64,000 nucleotides of DNA from Salipiger thiooxidans. Its GTDB lineage: Bacteria > Pseudomonadota > Alphaproteobacteria > Rhodobacterales > Rhodobacteraceae. Shown here one piece after another: positions 29,043 to 38,567 of the stretch. Within the stretch, counting starts at the first letter, position 1. Every line of letters begins with the position of its first letter. The notes under the pieces were generated by a model that was not told where the DNA came from, made no database searches, and saw nothing but the letters and a program-made list of their open reading frames with translations. The stretch spans positions 124,001-188,000 of the forward strand of contig NZ_FNAV01000005.1 of NCBI RefSeq assembly GCF_900102075.1, written 5' to 3'. A program made the translations under genes and the position numbers.

Positions 29043-30581
29043 ATGGATACTTTCGCATCTCTCGGCGACGGCTTCGCCATCGCGCTCACCTGGCAGAACC
29101 TCGGGCTCGCGCTCCTGGGCTGCTTCCTGGGCACCATCATGGGCGCGCTGCCCGGCCTCGGGCCGTCGAACGGCGTCGCCATCCTGATCCCGCTCGCATT
29201 CACCATGGGGCTCGGGGCCACGCCCTCGCTGATCCTGCTGACTTCGGTTTACTACGGCGCGATGTACGGCGGGCGGATCTCGTCGATCCTGCTCAATATC
29301 CCCGGTGATGAGCCGGCGATGATGACCTGCCTCGACGGCCACCCGATGGCCCGCAAGGGGCTCGCGGGCGAGGCGCTGTCGCTGTCGGGCATCGCGAGCT
29401 TCGTCGGCGCCTTCTTCGCCACCTGGGGCCTGATCCTGCTCGCTCCGCAGCTGGTGAAGATCGCGCTGCTGTTCGGCCCGGCGGAGTATTTCGCGCTCTT
29501 CGCGCTGGCGTTCATGACGCTGGGCGGCGTGTCCTCGACCAACCAGGCGAAATCGGCCTTCGCCGCGGCGCTGGGCCTCGGCCTCGCGATGATCGGCGTC
29601 GACACCCAGACCGGCGTGCCGCGCTTTACCTTCGGCGAGGTGCACCTCTATGACGGGCTCGACTTCCTCGTGGCCATCGTCGGTCTCTTCGCCCTCTCCG
29701 AGGTCTTCATCTTCCTCGAAGAGCGTCACGGTTCGGCAGACGCCGAGGGCCGCCAGCTCAAGGTCGGGCGCCTGACGCCGCCGATGAGCATGCTCAAGCA
29801 GACCACGCCCACCATGCTGCGCAGCTCGGCGCTGGGCTTCCTCGCGGGCGTGCTGCCCGGGGCAGGGGCGTCGCTGGGCTCGTTCATCTCCTACTCGGTA
29901 GAGAAGCGCCTCGTGGACCGCGAGGGCACCTTCGGCAAGGGCGATCCGCGCGGCGTCGCGGCCCCCGAGGCGGGGAACAATGCCGCCGCCGGTGGCGCGC
30001 TGGTGCCGATGCTGGCGCTGGGCGTGCCGGGCTCGGGCACCACCGCCGTGCTGCTCGCCGTGCTGCTGTCGCTCAACATCACCCCCGGCCCGCTGCTCTT
30101 CACCCAGAACCCCGACGTGGTCTGGGGCCTGATCGCGGCGCTCTTCATCGCCAACTTCATGCTGCTGGCGCTGAACATCCCGATGGTGGGGCTCTTCACC
30201 AAGGTGCTGATGGTGCCGCCGCGGGTGCTCATGCCGATCGTAGCCATGGTTTCCTTCGTGGGCATCTACGGCATCTCGGGCTCGAGCTTCGACCTGATGG
30301 TGATGATCGGCTTCGGGATCCTGGGCTGGGTGCTGCGCAAGTTCGACGTGCCGCTGGTGCCGATCATCCTCGGCACGCTGCTCGGCAACTCGATGGAGAA
30401 CAACCTGCGCCGGGCCATCACCATCGACAACGGCGACTGGTTCACCCTGATCGACAGCCCGCTTTCGATCGTGCTCTGGGCCATCGCCATCATCGGGTTC
30501 ATCCTGCCGCTGATCGTCGGCCGGAAGGTCAAGGCCCGCATGCACGAACGCGGTGACGAGGAGGGCTCGCTCACCGACTGA
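29043..30581 (+). CDS. tctA: Tripartite tricarboxylate transporter large membrane subunit TctA
   Basis: This 512-residue permease has about eleven to twelve hydrophobic helices. The family signature near the N-terminus is GTIMGALPGLGPSNGVAIL, with SIVLWAIAIIGFILPL at the C-terminal end. The second glycine-rich repeat GVLPGAGASLGSFISYS lies near residue 270. Together with TctB it forms the secondary transporter used by TctC. It is the last gene of the operon, with a strong terminator after it. Confidence 0.95.
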   Translation: MDTFASLGDGFAIALTWQNLGLALLGCFLGTIMGALPGLGPSNGVAILIPLAFTMGLGATPSLILLTSVYYGAMYGGRISSILLNIPGDEPAMMTCLDGHPMARKGLAGEALSLSGIASFVGAFFATWGLILLAPQLVKIALLFGPAEYFALFALAFMTLGGVSSTNQAKSAFAAALGLGLAMIGVDTQTGVPRFTFGEVHLYDGLDFLVAIVGLFALSEVFIFLEERHGSADAEGRQLKVGRLTPPMSMLKQTTPTMLRSSALGFLAGVLPGAGASLGSFISYSVEKRLVDREGTFGKGDPRGVAAPEAGNNAAAGGALVPMLALGVPGSGTTAVLLAVLLSLNITPGPLLFTQNPDVVWGLIAALFIANFMLLALNIPMVGLFTKVLMVPPRVLMPIVAMVSFVGIYGISGSSFDLMVMIGFGILGWVLRKFDVPLVPIILGTLLGNSMENNLRRAITIDNGDWFTLIDSPLSIVLWAIAIIGFILPLIVGRKVKARMHERGDEEGSLTD

Positions 30582-30612
30582 GATAACAACAACAAACCAC
30601 CACTCATGGCCT

Positions 30613-30650
30613 GCCGCCCGCGATTTCCATCGTGGGCGGCCTTTTCTTTT
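30613..30650 (+). terminator. Rho-independent terminator of tctCBA
   Basis: GCCGCCCGCGAT and ATCGTGGGCGGC form a 12-bp stem with one mismatch and a short TTCC loop, followed by CTTTTCTTTT. It lies 30 bases past the tctA stop. Confidence 0.9.
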
Positions 30651-31074
30651 CAGGAGACTGCGACCGCAAGCGGAATCCCTCTTCCGCAGCGCAGCATTTG
30701 GCCGTAAATCCCCATCCGCGCACACTCTGCTGAAGGCAGAATCACCCTAGTGGACAACCCGACTTTTCGGCGTTCCGGTCGTGAAGCCCGACCGTCGCCC
30801 GCCTCGGCCCGGCGAGATCGGACCGGCGTTACAGACGTGCTTCGCCCCCTCGCCAGCACCACCGCCCGTGCCACGCGCGATTTTTCGCCCAACTCATGCC
30901 AAGTCGCGGAACCCCAAACGGTGCAACCATTTCTGCGCTTGCGAAGTTGACAGTGCGGGCGCGAAGGTATTTCGGGCTTCGTGCTATAGGCGAAAGAGTG
31001 CCAATGGCGAACCTGCCGGATGGTTTTCCGGACCTATGTGTTTCTTAATACGGATCAGACACTTGGACGCGAAG
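30651..31074. other. Leader region of the glucan operon
   Basis: No gene is seen. A TTGACA hexamer at 30947-30952 is a candidate -35 element for opgG, but I see no good -10 element at the usual distance. The sequence around 30880-31060 is less GC-rich than the flanks, as expected for a promoter and long leader. Confidence 0.35.
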
Positions 31075-32706
31075 ATGACTCCCCACGACAGACCCGATAT
31101 GCGACGACGACAGCAGTCCCGCAGCCTGAGCTGCCGCGGGCTCTCGCGGCGTGCCGCTCTTGGCACGCTCGCTGGTGCGCTTTCCTCGACCCTCATCCCC
31201 GGTTATGCGCTCGCGCAGGACGCCCCGCAGACGCAGGACGCCCAGCCGGGCGAGCCCTTCTCCTTTGACGTTCTTACCGAGTGGATGCGCGCGGTGAGCC
31301 AGACGGACCCGAGCACGCCGAGCGCTATTGAGGGCTTCCTGACCGAGCTCGACTACGACGATTACCAGCGCATCCGGTTCAATCCCGAACACGCACGCTG
31401 GGCCACCGATGGCTCGCGCTTCCGCCTCCATGCCTTCCACCTCGGCTGGCTGTTCAAGCAACCCGTGGTGCTGAACGAGGTCGTCGATGGCCGTGCGATC
31501 CCGATGGTCTTCTCGACCCGCGATTTCGACTATTCCAACCTCGAGCGCGACATCCCCGCAGATGTCGATATGCCGGGCGTCGCGGGCTTCCGCCTGCTGA
31601 ACCAGCTCAACAGGGCCGACACCTACGACGAGCTCGTGGCCTTTCTGGGTGCCAGCTATTTCCGCGCGCTCGGTCGTGACAACTTCTACGGGCTCAGCGC
31701 GCGCGGGCTGGCGGTGAATACCGGCCTGCCCGAGGGCGAGGAGTTCCCGCGCTTCAGCCAGTTCTGGATCGAGCGCCCGGCTGAGGGCGCGGACGCGATC
31801 ACGCTCTACGCCGCGCTGGAAAGCCAGTCGGTCACCGGGGCGTACCGCTTCGTCATCACCCCCGGCAGCGACACCATCATGGAAGTCACCGCGCGGCTCT
31901 TCATGCGCAACGACGTGGCGCAGCTTGGCATCTCGCCGCTGACCTCGATGTTCCTCTACGACGGCTCGGACCCGGGCGAGTTCTACGACTACCGCCCCGC
32001 CGTGCATGACAGCTCGGCGCTGGTGCTGAACGTCAACGGAACGACCTTCTACCGCGTGCTGAAGAACCCGCCGCGGCTTGCGAGTTCGTATCTCGGCGCC
32101 GAGCGCCCGCTGTCCTTCGGCCTCGTCCAGCGCGAGCGCGAGTTCGACCAGTACCTCGACGCGCAGGCCCATTACGAGCGCCGCCCGTCGCTGATGGTCG
32201 AGCCGCTCGGGGACTGGGGCAAGGGCTCGGTGCGCCTGCTCGAGATCCCGTCAGACCTCGAGGCGAACGATAATATCGTCGCCTACTGGGTCCCGGATGC
32301 GGCCGCGACGGCCGGAAGTGAGCTGGAATTCGCCTATCGCCTGCACTGGGGCATGAATCCCAAGGGCGCCCGCGCCGAAGAGCTGGGGCAGATCTTGCGC
32401 ACCCGCTCGGGTGAGGGGGGCGTATCTGGTGTCGAAAAGGACACCGATCATCGAAAATTCGTCATCGATTTCGAGGGCGGGTTGTTGGGGAACCTTTCTG
32501 CTGACGCAGAGGTTGTTCCGGAGATCACGGTACAGAACGGGTCGGTTGAAGAGATGGCTATCTCGCGCATCAGCGGAACCGACACGTGGAGGCTTGTGAT
32601 CGATATCCAGGGCGAACCGCAGGCCCTGGTGGAAATCAAGGCCGTGCTCACCGGGTACGGTCGGACACTGACTGAGACATGGTTGTATCAATGGGTCAAG
32701 CAATGA
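31075..32706 (+). CDS. opgG: Periplasmic glucan biosynthesis protein OpgG/MdoG
   Basis: This 543-residue protein begins with an Arg-rich stretch and the twin-arginine-like motif SRRAALG, then a hydrophobic run ending ALAQD, so it is exported to the periplasm. It has the MdoG fold: FRLHAFHLGWLFKQPVVLNE and FSQFWIERPAEGA are conserved. OpgG forms or trims beta-1,6 branches on osmoregulated periplasmic glucans. The start is uncertain: ATG 31075 (MTPHDRPDMRRR) is used, a second ATG at 31099 is possible. The stop overlaps an ATG in ATGA, tying it to the next frame. Confidence 0.9.
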   Translation: MTPHDRPDMRRRQQSRSLSCRGLSRRAALGTLAGALSSTLIPGYALAQDAPQTQDAQPGEPFSFDVLTEWMRAVSQTDPSTPSAIEGFLTELDYDDYQRIRFNPEHARWATDGSRFRLHAFHLGWLFKQPVVLNEVVDGRAIPMVFSTRDFDYSNLERDIPADVDMPGVAGFRLLNQLNRADTYDELVAFLGASYFRALGRDNFYGLSARGLAVNTGLPEGEEFPRFSQFWIERPAEGADAITLYAALESQSVTGAYRFVITPGSDTIMEVTARLFMRNDVAQLGISPLTSMFLYDGSDPGEFYDYRPAVHDSSALVLNVNGTTFYRVLKNPPRLASSYLGAERPLSFGLVQREREFDQYLDAQAHYERRPSLMVEPLGDWGKGSVRLLEIPSDLEANDNIVAYWVPDAAATAGSELEFAYRLHWGMNPKGARAEELGQILRTRSGEGGVSGVEKDTDHRKFVIDFEGGLLGNLSADAEVVPEITVQNGSVEEMAISRISGTDTWRLVIDIQGEPQALVEIKAVLTGYGRTLTETWLYQWVKQ

Positions 32707-32897
32707 TGGAAACTTCCGAATTCGCCCGTCCCTCAACGGATGGCCCCGTCGTAAGTAACACTGCCGCCGAAGCTGGTGCCGGGTGGGAACCGCCTTCGGC
32801 GCCGCTGGACATGCCGCGGCAGGTTCTCGAGAACGAGCGCACCACGTTCGACTGGCTTTCGGTGGCGCGCCTCTTCCGGGCGCGCACCCGCGCCTGA
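32703..32897 (+). other. Short frame overlapping opgG, probably the displaced N-terminus of opgH
   Basis: The ATG at 32703 overlaps the opgG stop as ATGA and opens a 64-codon frame. It contains PLDMPRQ, like the short Leu-Ala-Met-Pro segment near the N-terminus of OpgH proteins. The frame ends at TGA 32895-32897, just before the frame that carries the first OpgH membrane helix. A +1 shift somewhere before 32897 would join the two. It could alternatively be a separate small protein. Confidence 0.5.
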
Positions 32898-32913
32898 CAC
32901 CGACCGCTCCGCG

Positions 32914-34707
32914 ATGATCCGGCAGATTCCAGCCCCTTCGCCCAGGACCCGCGCCATCCGCGCGGGTGCGGTCCTTCTCGCCCTCTCGCTGGCGAGCGTC
33001 GCCGCCGCGCTGGTCGCGGAGGCCGGAGCCACCAACGGCTTCGACCTCTGGGACGGGCTGCGCACCGTGCTGATCTTCGTGACCACAGGCTGGCTGGCCT
33101 GGGGCGCGATGCTCGCATTGTCGGGGCTGCCACAGCCGTCGCGGGCGCGGAAACAGGTGCCGCAACTGGTCCTGCCCGAGCCCAGGACAGTGGTGCTGGT
33201 GCCGATCTGCAACGAGGACGCCGTGGCGACCTTCACCCGGATCGAGGCCATGCATCACTCGGCCAACGAGGCCGGGCTGTCGCTGGACATCGCGGTGCTC
33301 TCCGACACGCAGGACGCGGCCAACGCCGAGCGCGAGAAGGCGGCCTTTGCCGACCTGATCGCGGCCACGGGCGGGGCCGGCCGGATCTTCTACCGCCGCC
33401 GCACCGACAACCGGGGCCGCAAGGCGGGCAACATCGAGGAGTTCATCCGCAACTCCGGCGGTGCCTATGAATTCGCGGTGATCCTTGACGCCGACAGCCT
33501 GATGGAAGGCGAGACGTTGCGCGAGATGATCGCCAAGATGCAGGCCGACCCACAGCTCGGCCTGCTGCAGACGCTGCCGCGCATCGTGTCGGCGCATTCG
33601 CTCTTCGGGCGCGCCATGCAGTTCGCGGCCTCGTTCCACGGGCCGATCTTCACCCGCGGGCTCGAGCGGATGCAGGGCAACACCGGTCCGTTCTGGGGCC
33701 ACAACGCCATCGTCCGGGTGCGCGCCTTCGCCGAGAGCTGCGCGCTGCCGGAGCTCTCGGGCAAGCCGCCCTTCGGCGGGCACATCCTCAGCCACGACTA
33801 TGTCGAGGCCGCGCTGCTGGCGCGGGCCGGCTGGAAGGTGCAGGTCGATCACTCCATCGACGGCTCCTTCGAGGAGGGCCCCGAAAACGTGCTTTCCTAC
33901 GCCAAGCGCGACCGGCGCTGGTGCCAGGGCAACCTGCAGCACATCCGGCTGCTCTGGGCGCCCGGCCTCGCCGGCTGGAGCCGCTTCGTCTTCCTGCAGG
34001 GCATCCTCGCCTATGTGGTGTCGCTGCTCTGGGCCAGCTTCCTGCTGGTGTCGATCGCCGCGACCGTGCTGGCGCCGCCGCCGGACTACTTCCCCGAGCC
34101 CTACAACCTCTTCCCGGTGTTCCCGAGCGACCGCACCAAGGAGATCACCGCCCTTGCCATCGGCATCGTCGGGCTGCTGATCCTGCCCAAGCTCGGGATC
34201 CTCTTCGACGCAATCCGCAGCGGTCGGGTGCACAAGTTCGGCACTCCGGGCAAGGTGTTCTCGTCGCTGCTGCTCGAGATCCTGCTGAGCTCGCTGCTGG
34301 CGCCGGTGATGATGATGTTCCAGGTCCGCGCCGTGCTGCAGGTGTTCCTCGGCCGCGACGGCGGCTGGCCCGCCAATGCGCGCGGTGAAGGCCTGATCCA
34401 CGTGTGGGAGGCCTTTCGGGCCAGCGCCTGGATCGTCGCGGTCGGCGCCGTGGGTCTTGCCGCGGCCTACTACCTCTCCGCCGGGCTGGTGCCGTGGCTG
34501 CTGCCGGTCGGCGTGCCGATGATCGCCGCCCCGCTGCTCATCGCGTGGTCGTCGCGGCCGCTCACGCACACGCTGTTCCGTGTCCCCGACGAGGATCATC
34601 CGTCGCCCGTGGTCGCGCGCTACCGTGCGCTGATGGCCGCGAAACTGAAGCCCACGACCCAAGGCGGCACCTCGCCGACCCAGGTGACCGCAGATGCCGC
34701 AGCATGA
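32914..34707 (+). CDS. opgH: Glucan biosynthesis glucosyltransferase OpgH/MdoH
   Basis: This 597-residue inner-membrane protein has a family 2 glycosyltransferase domain between N-terminal and C-terminal membrane helices. It makes the beta-1,2-linked glucan backbone from UDP-glucose. Catalytic motifs are present: PICNEDAV, SDTQDAANAE, VILDADSLMEG (DxD-like), HDYVEAALL and RRWCQGNLQH. The ATG at 32914 is the simplest start in this frame, with a GTG at 32776 as an alternative. Neither has a convincing ribosome site, and the ATGA-linked short frame at 32703-32897 suggests that the native gene began there and has been frameshifted. The C-terminus overlaps opgC by 14 bases. Confidence 0.85.
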   Translation: MIRQIPAPSPRTRAIRAGAVLLALSLASVAAALVAEAGATNGFDLWDGLRTVLIFVTTGWLAWGAMLALSGLPQPSRARKQVPQLVLPEPRTVVLVPICNEDAVATFTRIEAMHHSANEAGLSLDIAVLSDTQDAANAEREKAAFADLIAATGGAGRIFYRRRTDNRGRKAGNIEEFIRNSGGAYEFAVILDADSLMEGETLREMIAKMQADPQLGLLQTLPRIVSAHSLFGRAMQFAASFHGPIFTRGLERMQGNTGPFWGHNAIVRVRAFAESCALPELSGKPPFGGHILSHDYVEAALLARAGWKVQVDHSIDGSFEEGPENVLSYAKRDRRWCQGNLQHIRLLWAPGLAGWSRFVFLQGILAYVVSLLWASFLLVSIAATVLAPPPDYFPEPYNLFPVFPSDRTKEITALAIGIVGLLILPKLGILFDAIRSGRVHKFGTPGKVFSSLLLEILLSSLLAPVMMMFQVRAVLQVFLGRDGGWPANARGEGLIHVWEAFRASAWIVAVGAVGLAAAYYLSAGLVPWLLPVGVPMIAAPLLIAWSSRPLTHTLFRVPDEDHPSPVVARYRALMAAKLKPTTQGGTSPTQVTADAAA

Positions 34708-35947
34708 CACCACCGCGGTGGCGGAGACCGTGGCCCAGAGCCCGGCTCCCCTCCGCGAACGCGACCCCCGCATCGATGCCTTCCGTGGCGCCGCGCTGGT
34801 GACGATCTTCGTCGACCACGTGCCCGGCAACCCCTACGAGCTCTTCACGCTGCGCAACTGGGGCTTCTCGGATGCGGCGGAGGCGTTCTTCATCATGTCC
34901 GGCATCGCCGCGGGTCTCGCCTATTCCGGCGCCTTCCGCACCAAGCCCTTCCTCGAGGCGGCGGCGCCGATATGGAAGCGGTCGTGGACGCTCTATGTCG
35001 TGCACATCTTCCTGACGCTGGTGGGCGTGGCGCTCTTCGCCGGCGGGGCGGCCTATTTCGGGCTGCCCGAGCTGCTCAGGATGAACAACATCGGGCCGAT
35101 CTTCGACAAGACCATGGCGTCGCTCGTCGGGGTGCCACTGCTCACCCACCAGATTGGCTACGTGAACATCCTTCCGGTCTACTCGGTGATGCTGCTGGCC
35201 GCACCCTTCGCGATCCGCATGGCGATGTGGCGGCCGTGGCTGCTGATGGGCTGCTCGGTGCTGGTCTGGTACGCGGCCGGGCTCTGGCGCCTGAACTTCC
35301 CCAACTTCCCCAACCCGGGCGGCTGGTTCTTCAACCCGTTCTCGTGGCAGCTTATCTTCGTGATCGGCCTGCTCTCGGGCGTCTACATGCGGCGCGGCGA
35401 CCGGTTCATTCCGCGGCAGCCGTGGCTGTTCGCGCTGGCGGCGGGCTTCCTCGTGCTGGTGCTGGCATGGCGCTACCTTCCGGGGTTGGGCGAGGTGCTG
35501 AACCACCAGATGTCGCTGCTCGGCAAGGCCGGTGCGCCGTTCCACGTGGTGTCCCACGACAAGACCTTCGTGGCGGTGCCGCGGATGCTCCACGCGCTGG
35601 CGCTGGCCTACGTGCTCTCGGCGATCCCCGCCATCCGCAGACTCTGCGGCCACGAGATCGCCTCGCCGCTGCGCCTGCTGGGCCGGCACGGGCTGCTGGT
35701 CTTCGCAACCGGCACGCTGGTGTCGCTCGCGATGCAGGTGCTGCTGGTCGCCGCGCCCAACCCCGCCATCGTCGCGTGGCTGGTGCTGCCGGTCGGGCTG
35801 GTGGTGATGCTGGGCGCCGCCATGATCGCCGAGCGCCGCCGCGACCGGGCCGCCGAGGCTGCGAAGGCCGCGAAGGCCGCCGAGCTGGTGGCTCGCATCG
35901 CGCCCCGTCCCGGCACCCTGCGCGCCCCGGGCAAACCGGCGCTCTGA
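34694..35947 (+). CDS. opgC: OpgC-family membrane acyltransferase
   Basis: This 417-residue protein has about ten membrane helices. The N-terminal RDPRIDAFRGAALVTIFVDH and GFSDAAEAFFIMSGIAAG are the hallmarks of OpgC. OpgC enzymes add succinyl groups to periplasmic glucans, giving them negative charge. It overlaps opgH by 14 bases, so the three genes are one operon. The Arg/Ala-rich C-terminal tail is cytoplasmic. Confidence 0.88.
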   Translation: MPQHDTTAVAETVAQSPAPLRERDPRIDAFRGAALVTIFVDHVPGNPYELFTLRNWGFSDAAEAFFIMSGIAAGLAYSGAFRTKPFLEAAAPIWKRSWTLYVVHIFLTLVGVALFAGGAAYFGLPELLRMNNIGPIFDKTMASLVGVPLLTHQIGYVNILPVYSVMLLAAPFAIRMAMWRPWLLMGCSVLVWYAAGLWRLNFPNFPNPGGWFFNPFSWQLIFVIGLLSGVYMRRGDRFIPRQPWLFALAAGFLVLVLAWRYLPGLGEVLNHQMSLLGKAGAPFHVVSHDKTFVAVPRMLHALALAYVLSAIPAIRRLCGHEIASPLRLLGRHGLLVFATGTLVSLAMQVLLVAAPNPAIVAWLVLPVGLVVMLGAAMIAERRRDRAAEAAKAAKAAELVARIAPRPGTLRAPGKPAL

Positions 35948-35959
35948 ACCCCCCTTCAC

Positions 35960-35983
35960 CGGCGGCCCGATCGCGGGCCGCCG
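35960..35983 (+). terminator. Hairpin after opgC
   Basis: A perfect 10-bp stem (CGGCGGCCCG with CGGGCCGCCG) encloses ATCG, 12 bases past the opgC stop. No T-tract follows, so it may be an RNA 3'-end stabiliser or weak terminator. Confidence 0.5.
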
Positions 35984-36074
35984 ACCCCCTGCCTCCGTGT
36001 GTTGATACAATGCCGGCCTTGTGGCTGGGCCTGCCGGTGGTACGTTCGTCCGCGTTCCGCCGCAGGAGAAGACC

Positions 36075-38378
36075 ATGCCCAAAGATGCCCCGCCCGCCAC
36101 CCGCTACACCTCTGCCCACTGGGGCGTTCGCGAGGTCCGGGAGGACGCGGGCGGAGTGATCCTGCACGCCCTCGCCGACGATCCCTGTCCGAACGCCATC
36201 GGGCTCGACCAGCTGACGCCCGAGGTGCAGTCCGCCCGCGTCCGCCGCCCCGCCGTGCGCGAGAGCTGGCTCCGCCATGGCCCTGGCGCCGACCCCGAGA
36301 AACGCGGGCAGGAGCGGTTCGTCGAGGTCGAATGGGACCAGGCGCTCGACCTGGTCGCGGCCGAGATCGACCGGGTCCGGCAGGCCCATGGCAACGGCGC
36401 CATCTTCGGCGGCTCCTACGGCTGGTCGAGCGCCGGGCGCTTCCACCACGCGCAGAGTCAGGTTCACCGCTTCCTCAATGCCGCCGGCGGCTACGTCGCC
36501 CACCGCAACAGCTACAGCCTCGGCGCGGCGACGGTGATCCTGCCGCACGTGCTGATGAACATGCACCGGCTGATGGAGTGCCACACCGACTGGCAGACCC
36601 TCGCCGAGGACTGCGAGCTCTTCGTCACCTTCGGCGGCGTGCCGGACAAGAACGCCCAGATCTCGGCGGGCGGCGTGCGGCGACACCACCTGCCGCGGGC
36701 GCTTGGCGTCATGCGCGAGAGCGGCACCGAGTTTGTCAACATCGGCCCGGTGGCAGACAATCTCGCCCCCGAGACCGAGGCGACGTGGATCCCCGTCCGC
36801 CCCAACACCGACACCGCCTTCATGCTGGCGCTGGCCTACGTTCTGGCCGACGAGGAGTTGCTGGACCGGGCGTTCCTCGCCAGCCATTGCGTCGGCTTCC
36901 CGCAGTTCGAGGCCTACCTGCGGGGCGAAAGCGACGCGTGCCCGAAGACGCCGGACTGGGCGGCCGAAATCACCGGCGCCCCTGCCGAGACGATCCGCGA
37001 TCTCGCCCGCCGCATGGCGTCGCATCGCACCACGGTGAACATGTCGTGGTCGCTGCAGCGCGCCGACCATGGCGAGCAGCCCTGCTGGATGCTGGTGACG
37101 CTGGCGGCGATGCTCGGTCAGATTGGCCTGCCCGGCGGCGGGCTCGGCATCGGCTACGGCGCCGAGAACCTGCTCGGCAGCCGGGGCCGGCGCCTGCCCG
37201 GGCCGACGCTGTCGCAGGGCATCAACGAGGTCTCGGATTTCATCCCCGTCGCCCGCATCGCTGACATGCTGCTGACCCCCGGCGGCCAGTACACCTATGA
37301 CGGCACGACCCGGACCTATGCCGACATCCGGCTGGTCTACTGGGCAGGCGGCAACCCGTTCCACCACCACCAGGACCTGACCCGCCTGCGCCGCGCATGG
37401 GCCAAGCCCGAGACCATCGTGGTCAACGAGCAGTACTGGACCGCCACGGCCCGACACGCCGACATCGTGCTGCCAGCGACCACTGCGCTCGAGCGCGAGG
37501 ACATCGGCTACGGCACGCTCGAGGAGCACATCGTGTGGATGAGCCGGGCCTCCGAGCCGCTGGCCGAGGCGCGGGACGACTACGCCATCTTCTCGGCGCT
37601 GTCCGAGCGGCTCGGCGTGGCGCAACGCTTTACCGAGGGGCTCGATGCCGAGGGCTGGCTGCGCCGGCTCTACGACGAGAGCCGCCAGCGCATGGGCGGC
37701 GAGGGCGTGGACCTGCCCGAGTTCGACGCCTTCCGTGACCAGGGGCTGATCGAGCTGCCGCCGGGCAACGGTACGGTGATGCTCGAGGACTTCCGCAGAG
37801 ATCCCGAGGCGCATCCGCTCGAGACGCCCTCGGGCCGGATCGAGATCTTCTCGGACACCATCGCCGCCATGGGGCTGCCCGATTGCGGCGGCCATCCGAT
37901 GTGGTTCGCCCCCCGCGAATGGCTGGGCGCCCCCGAGGCGCAGCGCTGGCCGCTGCACATGCTCTCGGACCAGCCCAAGGGCAAGCTGCACAGTCAGCTC
38001 GACCACGGCGCCACCAGTATGGCGACGAAGCTCGACGGGCGCGAGCCGCTCTGGATGAACCCCGCCGACGCCGAGGCGCGTGGGCTTGCCGAGGGCGACG
38101 TGGTGATGGTGCACAACGACCGGGGCCGCTGCCTTGCCGCCGCCATGCCGGATGCGCGGATCATGGCGGGCACGGTGCGGATGGCGACCGGCAGCTGGTA
38201 CCACGAGGTCGACGGGCTCGAGATCGCGGGGAACCCGAACGCGCTGACCGCCGACCGGGGTGCCTCGGGCCTGTCGCAGGGCGCGGTGGCGCAGAGCTGC
38301 CTCGTCGAGGTGGTGCGGTTCGAAGAGACCGCGCCCACCCCCGCGCCGTGGTCGCAGCCGGCCTTCACCAGCGCCTGA
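36075..38378 (+). CDS. bisC: Molybdopterin oxidoreductase, BisC/DMSO reductase type
   Basis: This 767-residue enzyme of the DMSO-reductase family has no N-terminal Fe-S cluster motif and no signal peptide, which suggests a cytoplasmic sulfoxide reductase such as BisC (biotin or methionine sulfoxide). The likely Mo ligand is Ser118 in YGWSSAGRF. Molybdopterin segments include GGNPFHHHQDL and SDQPKGKLHSQLD. The C-terminal substrate domain has SWYHEVDG. I start at ATG 36075 behind AGGAG; an earlier in-frame Met would add 18 unconvincing residues. The exact substrate is inferred, and periplasmic TorA-like roles are less likely without a signal. A series of degenerate repeats starts inside its last codons. 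Confidence 0.85.
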   Translation: MPKDAPPATRYTSAHWGVREVREDAGGVILHALADDPCPNAIGLDQLTPEVQSARVRRPAVRESWLRHGPGADPEKRGQERFVEVEWDQALDLVAAEIDRVRQAHGNGAIFGGSYGWSSAGRFHHAQSQVHRFLNAAGGYVAHRNSYSLGAATVILPHVLMNMHRLMECHTDWQTLAEDCELFVTFGGVPDKNAQISAGGVRRHHLPRALGVMRESGTEFVNIGPVADNLAPETEATWIPVRPNTDTAFMLALAYVLADEELLDRAFLASHCVGFPQFEAYLRGESDACPKTPDWAAEITGAPAETIRDLARRMASHRTTVNMSWSLQRADHGEQPCWMLVTLAAMLGQIGLPGGGLGIGYGAENLLGSRGRRLPGPTLSQGINEVSDFIPVARIADMLLTPGGQYTYDGTTRTYADIRLVYWAGGNPFHHHQDLTRLRRAWAKPETIVVNEQYWTATARHADIVLPATTALEREDIGYGTLEEHIVWMSRASEPLAEARDDYAIFSALSERLGVAQRFTEGLDAEGWLRRLYDESRQRMGGEGVDLPEFDAFRDQGLIELPPGNGTVMLEDFRRDPEAHPLETPSGRIEIFSDTIAAMGLPDCGGHPMWFAPREWLGAPEAQRWPLHMLSDQPKGKLHSQLDHGATSMATKLDGREPLWMNPADAEARGLAEGDVVMVHNDRGRCLAAAMPDARIMAGTVRMATGSWYHEVDGLEIAGNPNALTADRGASGLSQGAVAQSCLVEVVRFEETAPTPAPWSQPAFTSA

Positions 38379-38527
38379 CCTCCGGAACTCCGGGTTGCGC
38401 AGGCCTTTGGCTGGGCCTGACGTTCGGCACCCCGGATCGCGCTGGCCCTCACCAGCGTCTGAAGTTCGGCACCATAGAGTGCGGTGTCTTGGCCGGCGCC
38501 TGACCCTCGGCCTCTCCAGATCGCGCC
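38361..38527 (+). repeat. Four degenerate tandem repeats at the 3' end of the molybdoenzyme gene
   Basis: Units start at 38361, 38403, 38445 and 38492 and measure 42, 42, 47 and 36 bases. The first contains the end of the gene with its stop codon. The others repeat the stop context: AFTSA-stop, then AFGWA-stop, ALTSV-stop and GA-stop. Each is followed by a CGGCACCCCGGATCGCG-like segment. They look like tandem duplications of the gene's 3' end that have diverged. Confidence 0.65.
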
Positions 38528-38553
38528 GCCCATCACCGGGCGGCGCCTTTTCT
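38523..38553 (+). terminator. Rho-independent terminator after the molybdoenzyme gene
   Basis: GCGCCGCCC and GGGCGGCGC form a perfect 9-bp stem with loop ATCACC, followed by CTTTTCTT. It lies between convergent bisC and hutU. Confidence 0.85.
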
Positions 38554-38567
38554 TGAAAGGCGAAGGC

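Noticed and set aside
32251-34830. Open frame of over 850 codons on the minus strand
   Set aside because: It is opposite opgG/opgH, whose motifs are unmistakable.
35406-38204. Long minus-strand open frame
   Set aside because: It is antisense to opgC and the molybdoenzyme gene, with composition like other shadows.
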